Program-made: the position numbers and the translations under genes
The notes under the pieces: model-generated
What the model saw: only the letters and a program-made list of their open reading frames with translations
Told to the model about the DNA's origin: nothing
Database searches by the model: none
Shown: piece by piece, positions 53,801 through 62,057 of the stretch
Numbering within the stretch: position 1 is the stretch's first letter
Layout of the letters: the number at the start of each line of letters is the position of its first letter
Source: Cliona cf. orientalis
Taxonomy: Eukaryota > Porifera > Demospongiae > Clionaida > Clionaidae
Length of the DNA: 64,000 nucleotides
Reading direction: 5' to 3'
Assembly: GCA_963930775.1 (NCBI GenBank)
Contig: OZ005704.1
Span: forward strand, 5,518,001 to 5,582,000

Positions 53801-56800
53801 TCAGACTCTGAAGGTGATTTGACAAGTGACAGTGACATGACTGAAAGGGAGGACCATGGAGAAGACTCTTCATCACACACGGAGGACAGCGATACAGTAT
53901 GTGCCGTCAGGGTCAATACTTGTACATCCCCTTATTTAATAGCACATTACCTCATATAGGAGGAGCAGTACAGAGCAGCTAAGGAGACTAGGATCACTAC
54001 AGTCACTCTGAAGGACATGGGAAACAGACCAGGATGTGGGTGAAATTAATTGTCATTACTGCTTGTGTACTTGTTATAGTGAGCTGTGGGATTAAATTTA
54101 GTGAACAGTAATGAAGCGCTTTCATCCAGCAAGAGAGTGAGGACTGTGGAGGATGAAGGAGTGGAGCAGCTGCAGCTGAATTTGGTTGAGGCAACCACAA
54201 TAGGTGAGACCAGTAGTGAACATGTGTTGTGGTGTACATGCACAAGTGCTGCTGTACCCTAATCCTAATCACATATAATATACCACATCACACACATGTG
54301 CAGTACAGTCATATTGATAATACATGTATCTTGCCACATAGAGCCACTGCTATGTATGTGGTTACCTGTTTATATATGTACCGTAGAATCCCGCGATTAC
54401 GCCCCCCCCTCGCGCATAAGCCCCCCCTCCATTTTTAGCTCAAGTTCCTGCATAGGTACTTTTGTCTCGCGTATAAGCCCCCCCCTCCCTGACTGTAAAA
54501 TGGAGCCCATAAATCAACAAAAACAGTAGCTACAGCTAGCAAACTAGCTATTTGTGTCATATTATGCCTTACTTTGTCGTTTTTCTCGAGTTTTGCCCAC
54601 CAAACAGCATGAGAAAGTACAGAGATCGCGCGCCCACGTGGCATACGACGGTCGGTAATGGTCGTCACACGGAAATGTCAGGATCCCACGTATAAGCCCC
54701 CTCCCCACTTTTGCCCAATCCTAGCATGCACAAAGGGGGGGCGTAATCGCGGGATTCTACGGTACATCCCATAGGAGCAGGAAGTGAGTCAAGTCAACAG
54801 GAAGTGGTCCATCTATCAACTAGCTCAACATCAACACAGTAAGTGTGTACTCATCCTATGCTAGTAGCTAATGTTCACCTGGATCACTTAGGGTTCAAAG
54901 GTTGGATCTGGTGTTGGCTTCTGATGGTGAAGTTTCAAAGCACCTTGGACAGATTGCTGATGACATGTGTGAGTGGGAGGGGCCAATTTCTGAGCAGCTG
55001 GGGCTGACAGAGGAGCAGTACAGAGCAGCTAAGGAGACTGGGATCAATCTGAAGGACATGGGAAACAGAACAAGATGTGGGTGAAATTGATAATATTTTC
55101 TTGTATATACTTGCTATTGAGGTGTAAATTACATTTAGTGAGCAGTATTGAAGAGCCTCCATCAAGCAAGAGAGTGAGGACTACGGAGGATGAAGGAGTG
55201 GAGCAGCTGCAGTCAGCAGTACTGCACTCAGCCTCAGCAGAGGCAACCACAATGGGTGAGGGTAATCTGGAAAAGGTACATTAAAAGAACTTGTGTGTAT
55301 CATTAATTATGCCCGTAATCACTGTTTAGACTACAAATTAATGTATATCTTGTAGAATTCCTCTGGCTCAGACATGATTGAAAGTGAGGACCATGGAGAA
55401 GACTCTTCATCACACACGGAGGACAGCGATACAGTATGTGTCATCAGGGTCATACTTGTGCATCCCCTTATTTAATAGCACATTACCTCATATAGGAGGA
55501 GCAGTACAGAGCAGCTAAGGAGACTGGGATCACTACAGTCACTCTGAAGGACATGGGAAACAGACCAGGATGTGGGTGAAATTAATTATCATTACTACTT
55601 GTGTACTTGTTATAGTGAGCTGTGGGATTAAATTTAGTGAGCAGTAGTGAAGAGCCTTCATCAAGCAAGAGAGTGAGGACTATGGAGGATGAAGAAATGG
55701 AGCAGCTGCAGCTGAATTTGGTGGAGGCAACCACAATAGGTGAGACCAGTAGTGAACATGTGTTGTGGTGTACATGCACAAGTGCTGCTGTACCCTAATC
55801 CTAATCACATATATACCATATCACACACGTGCAGTGCAGTCATATTGATAATACATGTATCTTGCCACATAGAGCCGCATATATGTATGTGGTTACTTGT
55901 GTATATATAATATACATCCCATAGGAGCAGGAAGTGAGTCAAGTCAACAGGAAGTGGTCCATCCATCAACTAGCTCAACATCAACACAGTAAGTGTGTAC
56001 TCATCCTATGCTAGTAGCTAATATTCACCTGGATCATTTAGGGTTCAAAGGTTGGATCTGGTGTTGGCTTCTGAACATGGTAGAGTTCCAAAACACCTTG
56101 GACAGATTACTGATGCCATGTGTGAGTGGGAGGGGCCAATTGCTGAACAACTGGGGCTGACAGAGGAACAGTACAGAGCAGCTAAGGAGACTGGGATCAA
56201 TCTGAAGGACATGGGAAACAGAACAAGATGTGGGTGAAATTGATAATATTTTCTTGTATATACTTGCTATTGAGGTGTAAATTACATTTAGTGAGCAGTA
56301 TTGAAGAGCCTCCATCAAGCAAGAGAGTGAGGACTACGGAGGATGAAGGAGTGGAGCAGCTGCAGTCAGCAGTACTGCACTCAGCCTCAGCAGAGGCAAC
56401 CACAATGGGTGAGGGTATCAGCAAGATGTACCGTAGGACCGGTTTTAATTACGTAGTGTAATAATTGTGTTATAGTCAAGTCTGGCCAAATTGCGAATCC
56501 AATAATATTGTGAACGACGACCCCGTACCGTAATGTAGTATACGTGCACGTTTGTGTTTGCGAATCTTTTAATTGCGAAACATAGAATAACTCGCAATTC
56601 GCAATTAATAGATACTCGCAATTAAAACCCAACCTACGGTATATAGTATGCTGTGTATGCACATGTGCAGCTAGAATTGTGTCTTGGCCCCAGAATATTT
56701 ATTATTTTGTCTCTTGTCTCACAGAAGCAGAGTGTGAGTCAGGAGATCAACTTAAAGTGGTTCATCTGTCAGCTAGCTCATCCCCTGCTACTGATTCATC

Positions 56801-58293
56801 AAGAGACTGTCATAGTGAGAAAGCTTCACTACACATGGCAGACAGTGATGAGGTACATGTTGTTTAAATTTAGACCAGATACGTAGTAGCTGAACAGTAA
56901 ATAGTGCAAGGGTCGTTTATAACGAAGTGGGTGGCGCTTTGATCCACCCGCACAGTAGGCTTTAAATAGCTATAGCCTGGCTATAATGATATGGCAATGT
57001 ATACCTTGTGTGTGTGCCTCAGCCATAAACATGACCCTTACAATTGCATTATTTATTATTCAGCTACTAAGGTTCGTTTTAATTATCAATCACAAACAAA
57101 ACCAGAGATTACGCACCCACGTGGCATTTGTCAAGGGTAATGATGGTTGTCACGATCCCACAAACAAGCCCCCCTCCTGTTTTGCCCAATGCAGGGGGGG
57201 GCATATTTGTGGGATTGTACAGTAATAATATTTTTATTAACTGTTACAGGAAGTGAAACTTGTAAGTGATTTCAAACTACAATCCTTTGAAGAAAATTCT
57301 GAGTTCCCATATGTATCAGCAACCACCCGTTGGGAGTTAGAGAATGTCCATGGAGTTGGTTTAAATGGAACAGGAGTTGTTATTGCTATTCTTGATACTG
57401 GCATAGACACAAAACATGATGCATTCAAGGATAAGCTTACTCAAATCAAGAGTCGTGACTTTCTTTCCGATAACAACTCTAACCCAGAATCCCATGGAAC
57501 CATGGCAGCCTTTGTGGCAGCTGGGAGGGGGTTTATAGCTAAGCACATACAAAAAGGAGGGGAAACCAAACCACTGCAGAAGCCCATTGATATTGCTAGT
57601 GGTGTTGCTCCAAGTGCAAAGCTTGTCATTTGTCGACTTGAAACCAACATAAAGTGTATTATAAAAGCTCTTAACTGGTTAATTGAAGAGAAGAAAAAGG
57701 AACAGAATGAGTGGGATGTTGATGTTGTTTCCATGTCATGGGGGGTAGTAAATGACGCACTGAATGAATCGGCCATACAAGACCGAAAGAAAGTACGGGA
57801 ACAGATTGAGGAATTGTCTCGACTTAAAGTGATTTTTATTGCTGCCGCTGGTAACTATGGCGACACTAAGCCAGAACTTTTTCCAGCCAGTCTCTCAAAT
57901 GTAATTTCTGTGGGTGCATTTGACCCATATAATAAGCCAGCAAATTTTACCCCATCATATGGTACTGATGTTTATGCACCTGGTACAAAAATTGTTTTTC
58001 CACTTGTACACAAAGGCATACATGATGGAATGGCGGTAACTCAAGGTACTTCATGTGCTACTCCAGCCATTGCTGGACTGGTTGCCTTGAAGATACAGTT
58101 CGAGAGAAATAAGCACGAATTTCTCAAAGGCATGAAGGATAATCTTCATGTTAAGAGCATCTTAGCGGGAGGAGAAAACATTCACTTCGATGACATGAAG
58201 AAAATGTTCAAGCGTATGCGGATGGATTGTGATAGACCACATGTTCTTTTACCTTACGAATATTACAGGGATAGATGTCATCTAAACATTTGA
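50823..58293 (+). CDS. NACHT-LRR receptor with death-fold-like hinge and C-terminal subtilisin protease
   Basis: Fifteen exons keep phase throughout and give 1,784 aa: 50823-53708, 53789-53896, 53960-54035, 54102-54203, 54775-54838, 54892-55076, 55139-55275, 55356-55433, 55496-55571, 55638-55739, 55925-55988, 56042-56229, 56292-56408, 56725-56852, 57250-58293. Exon 1 (962 aa) has Walker A GDAGIGKTT (residues 89-97), Walker B KVLIIADGWDEL (161-172), sensor VIVTSRP, the FHFLHLTFQEYLAAL helical segment, then ribonuclease-inhibitor-type LRRs. An acidic linker and two death-fold-like units follow (about 1079-1141 and 1293-1356; HLGQIADDMCEWEGPISEQL). The last exon is an S8 peptidase with Asp1486 (LDTGID), His1519 (SHGT), Asn1639 (AAGNYG) and Ser1705 (GTSCATPA). 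No signal peptide or I9 prodomain is seen, so it is probably intracellular. Inferred role: sensing through LRR/NACHT releases a protease effector. AATAAA follows at 58372. Confidence 0.82.
53709..55275 (+). repeat. Hinge module, first tandem unit
   Basis: This multi-exon block (acidic exon, short EEQYRAAKE exon, SSKRVRT exon, Ser/Gln exon, death-fold-like exon, second SSKRVRT exon) is repeated almost intact at 55276-56408, introns included. It ends NLEK|GTACATT, nearly the same junction as the end of the LRR exon (GK|GTACATT), so unit length and phase are preserved. This unit is longer because of the 54379 element. Confidence 0.85.
54379..54764. mobile_element. CCGTA-ended element, 'cgcgattacgccccc' type
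   Basis: It runs from TACCGTAGAATCCCGCGATT to the inverse AATCGCGGGATTCTACGGTA. It lies in an intron of the first hinge unit. The second unit has the empty site (about 55905-55918), so it inserted after the hinge duplication. A decayed relative lies at about 57100-57226 in the same gene. Confidence 0.85.
55276..56408 (+). repeat. Hinge module, second tandem unit
   Basis: Second copy of the block at 53709-55275. Differences: a shorter first acidic exon (26 against 36 codons), one extra codon in the death-fold-like exon (EHGRV against DGEV), and no 54379 element. It keeps phase and joins through 56725-56852 to the protease exon. Confidence 0.85.
56429..56641. mobile_element. CCGTA-ended element, 'ggttttaatt' type
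   Basis: It runs from TACCGTAGGACCGGTTTTAA to the inverse TTAAAACCCAACCTACGGTA. It is a close relative of 26265-26486 and lies in the intron after exon 13 of the receptor-protease gene. Confidence 0.8.
57100..57226. mobile_element. Decayed relative of the 54379 element
   Basis: The block 'gcacccacgtggcat', 'aagcccccctcctgttttgcccaatgc' and 'gtgggattgtac' matches the right half of the 54379 element, in the intron just before the protease exon. The left half is not recognisable. Confidence 0.6.
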
Positions 58294-58371
58294 GTAGCTA
58301 GTGAAACTATGTGTACCCATAAATTTCCATTGGTACTAATTTTGTATATCTGGCAAAAAAAAAACCTGCAG

Positions 58372-58377
58372 AATAAA
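58372..58377 (+). terminator. Polyadenylation signal of the receptor-protease gene
   Basis: AATAAA lies 79 bases after the stop, just past a run of A. It is the first such hexamer after the coding end. Confidence 0.55.
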
Positions 58378-58379
58378 AT

Positions 58380-61300
58380 TTTGTGTTTTAATTTCATTTG
58401 CTAGAGCTGCCGGACCACACTCATGCAGCTCACCGACTGTCGAGATAGCCTGCAGCACAGCATGGTGATCTATATCCAGGTTTATGAGCCTTTTAGTTTC
58501 TGTTGTGGTCGAAGGACTGATGCTAAGAGATCTCTGGGTAGGCCACTCAAAGATTTGTTTTTAATATTGGCAAAGCTACCAGCATTCACCACGTGCCAGT
58601 TGCGAGGTCAAGGTTTGCGCAAAAATGCTCAATTAATTTTGTTTTTACATGCATAACACTCATGCAAATATTATATAAAAATTAGCACCATACGAAAATA
58701 TCCTGCTATACATTATGTTATGTGAATGCTAGATGTGTGTTCCTATAGTGTGTTTGTGTGTCTCAATTTTATCAAGTGGCACTATTTTTAATTGTTTTGT
58801 AACAATTGTGGTCACTACACATATTGTCACCATTGTAATCTAGAGTTAATTTTTCCTCTTACATTCTATAAGCTGGCTTCAAAAGGTGACAGCGTGCTTC
58901 GACAGCTTCTAGCTACAACGCTTCATGAGTCACGTGACAGCCAAAATGGATCACATGATAATGGATTGTTGTCGTATAGCCATGACTACAAAGGATATCG
59001 AAACTCGAGAACTATGGTGTGTGCACATACGTGTATTAAGTGTATCTATTATGCTACGCTCGCTCGCTCTCTCTCTCTCTCTCCCCTCAGATCAAGCAAG
59101 TCAACTTCTGGGGAGAGAACTGGGTCCTCAGTGGCAGTGACTGTGGTCGTGTGTTCCTCTGAGACAAGTGGAGTGATAGGGTGGTCAACATGCTTGTAGC
59201 TGACTCTCATGTTGTCAGCCTCATCCAAATGCTTATGGTACAGTGATGTATAATGAAACATAGTACATGTGTATGCATGCACTTATGGCAATGCATAACT
59301 TATGAGGCTCAGAGCACTCACACATCATGCATGCATATAAACACCCCACCTATATATCTTCCTGCAGTCCTAGCCACCAGTGGTATAGACTATAACATCA
59401 AGCTTTGGGAGCTACTGGCAGCTGAACCAGGTTCACTGGGAAACCTACAGGAGGTCAGTCAACGTGGTATGATATGACATTGTGTATGGTACGGTATGTG
59501 TGTATGTGTGTTCCTTTAGTGTGTTTGTGTGTGTCAGTTATCATAGTGCATCACTTGAGTGTTTAGAATTTTTGTGGTCATTGTGGTCACTGTACATAAT
59601 TATTGTCACCATAATTTAATTATTCATCCCACATTGTGCATATATGCAAGAGTAAATAATAAGGAGGAGAAGAGAGTATTGAACGCACTATATACTCCGT
59701 ACAAGATGTTTTCGGAAAGTCACGTGCCAGGAATTCAAAAAAATGACCAATCAGAGCACTCGATTCAAATGGTACGTTGTGGGCGTGTCCTCGAGTGCAA
59801 GCTAACACAAGCACGATTTCGACCGAAAGCACGAGCAGATCACAATATAAAATGAGCATTTATGAAGAATCTAGCATAAAGCTCATGAAAAACGCCTCTA
59901 TTCTTCTCAGTTCCAAGAAAAATCAAGTGTTTAGCCCCTCGGGCTAGTCACGTGCGTACGGCTGCAAGTCACATTACTTGCCAAAAGCATATTATATACA
60001 CGGGGTATATAGCACGTTCGATACTCTCTTCCCCTCCTTATTGTTTACTCTTGATATATGTGAATGTTAAATGTGTGTGTGCTCCTTTTTATGTTTGTGT
60101 GTGTCAATTATCATAGTGCATCTTTTGAGCGTGGTACTTTTAAATTATTATTATTGTCACCATAAATCTAATTTTTTGTTCTCCCACATTCTTCTATTCC
60201 AAGCGGGCTCCAAAGGTGACAGTGTGCTTCTAGCTGAACTGGTTCATGAGTCACATGATAGCCAGAAGGGATCATGTGATGATGGATTGTTGTGTCGCCA
60301 CTACTACAAAGAAAGGACATCAATACATGTATTTGTTCATGAAAGTGTGTGTATCTGTTACGCTGCTCTCTCTCTCTCTCTCTCCCCTCCCCCTCCCTCC
60401 CTCCCTCTCCCCCTCAGATCAAGCAGGCCAACTTCTGGGGAGAGAACTGGGTCCTCAGTGGTGGGGAGAGAACTGGGTCCTCAGTGGCAGTGACTGTGGT
60501 CGTGTGTTCCTCTGAGACAAGTGGAGTGGTAGGGTGGTCAACATGCTCGTGGCTGACTCTCATGTCGTCAACTGTGTCCAGCCTCATCCAAATGCTTATG
60601 GTAATGACTGAAGTTCATTAATCCACATGTACATACGTATTATGTATACACAATGACATGTGCATACACCTTTCTCCCTGCAGTCCTAGCCACCAGTGGT
60701 ATAGACTATAACATCAAGCTTTGGGAGCCACTGGCAGCTGAACCATGTTCACTGGGAAACCTACAGGAGATCAGTCAACGTGGTATGATATGACACTGTG
60801 TATGAAGTATATAGCAGCAAGGTAGATGTGACTGGTCATTTTAGGTGACAAAGAATTTCATTCCTATGTGTGCAGTAGCAGAGGTTCCCTACACACTAGC
60901 CAAATCAGCCACTTGCTACTGTATCCTTCACTTGGCTACTAGTGCCTGGACTGAGTAGCCAATTTTTGCACTACTTTTCCTATACAACCTGCTTTTAATG
61001 TCAGTGCTGATCAGTAATATCTTTAGGAAATGGCTACAAGATTTAGTAAGCTTCAGGAACCCCTGAGTAGCCTTCTTCCCAGGCCTGTTTCCAGCTTTTA
61101 ATGTAACTCACTGAAAAGCTGGGCCTGAGGATGAGGCTAGCTGTACAATATACATCACTGTATAAGAGCTAACCATCCCTCCCCAGTAGTCTGTCACTCC
61201 ATGCATATAATATTATAATATTGAGCGTGAATACTTTAGAGTGAGCTATATATACACCTCACAGGTTGTTGATCGTAATGAGGTTATGCTTGAGGAGAGT

Positions 61301-61440
61301 CATAACACTATCACCGTACCCTCCATGTTGTCTTCAGGATACTGGCTTACCTACACAGGAGGAGGAGAACTGAGTCATCCACTTCATAATATTAATTTAA
61401 TATTTACTAAACATGTAACAGTGCAATAAGGCCAAGACCA
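58380..61440 (+). pseudogene. Duplicated fragments of a DCAF6-like WD40 gene
   Basis: Two consecutive copies of the same exon set are present. Exon pairs 59091-59236 and 60418-60600 read IKQVNFWGENWVLSGSDCGRVFL, stop, DKWSG, then HVV..VQPHPNAYV. Pairs 59368-59466 and 60684-60782 read LATSGIDYNIKLWEPLAAEP. A single further exon (about 61266) reads VVDRNEVMLEESHNTITVP. This is the C-terminal WD40 region of DCAF6 (NRIP), a CUL4-DDB1 substrate adaptor. Both copies carry TGA where family members have Trp (VFLWDKW). Copy B also has a tandem duplication of about 24 bases in the exon. An exon upstream of each (58872 and 60205; GDSVL...LVHESHDSQKGS) is also shared. Neither copy can encode a full propeller. 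Confidence 0.7.
59649..60055. mobile_element. Inverted-repeat element between the two DCAF6-like fragments
   Basis: The left end AGAGTAAATAATAAGGAGGAG...GAGAGTATTGAACG is matched by its inverse at 60013-60055, about 44 bases. The interior of about 320 bases carries a CG-richer segment without a recognised product. Confidence 0.75.
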
Positions 61441-61649
61441 AGAGGAGGAATCAGATTGATAGAAACACAAGAAAATCATGATGTTGTGTTAATAATTCCC
61501 GTATCATATGCATGCCACTGTTATTCATCAATATATAATATTATGTTTATTGTATATAATTATGTATATATATCCCCATAATTATGGTATGATTTCATGC
61601 TGCTACTACTGTACTGTGTGTGTAAGCATTGTGGGTAAATGAGAAGATC

Positions 61650-61980
61650 TAGATGTGGATGAAATATGTAGCAATGCAAAGCCTTTTGGTTGCTTCTATG
61701 TTATGACTAGACGACCTTTACCAACTTTTCATAAGATAGATGGCAACACCCACCTAGTCTCGAGCTCCTGTCTCCACAACGCTCCGATCGGCATTCGGTG
61801 TGCTTCAGCCTGTCAAGTGAGTTTAATGCTTGGATATCATACCACGAACTATCAAGCTTTATTGTTGGTTCTCAACTTCCACAGAAAGAAAACTTAACGC
61901 AGGTCCATTCAGCTAGGCCGCTCTACGTGATCACACCACTTCAAACAAAGCCCGGAGCTGAGCCAAATTTTGATGTTTGA
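61650..61980 (+). other. Unidentified open segment upstream of the second NACHT-LRR gene
   Basis: An open frame from 61655 (MDEICSNAKPFGCFYVMTRR...) passes near 61800 into a second frame (SSEFNAWISYHELSSFIVGS...) that ends TGA 61978-61980. A shift or a very short intron would be needed to join them. No homologue is recognised, and no counterpart was seen before the first NACHT-LRR gene. It could be a 5' exon, a small gene or a relic. Confidence 0.3.
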
Positions 61981-62057
61981 TTAACTTTCTTAGTACGATT
62001 TAACTGCTTTGAACATAAGGATTGTTGCAGTGGTAGTTTATTAATACATGTACCAGT

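Noticed and set aside
57250-58293. Protease as a separate bacterial-type gene acquired nearby
   Set aside because: It begins at a splice acceptor in the same phase as the preceding hinge exon, with no convincing own start. Codon use looks like the neighbouring receptor exon. Ultimate transfer from a microbe is possible but not shown.
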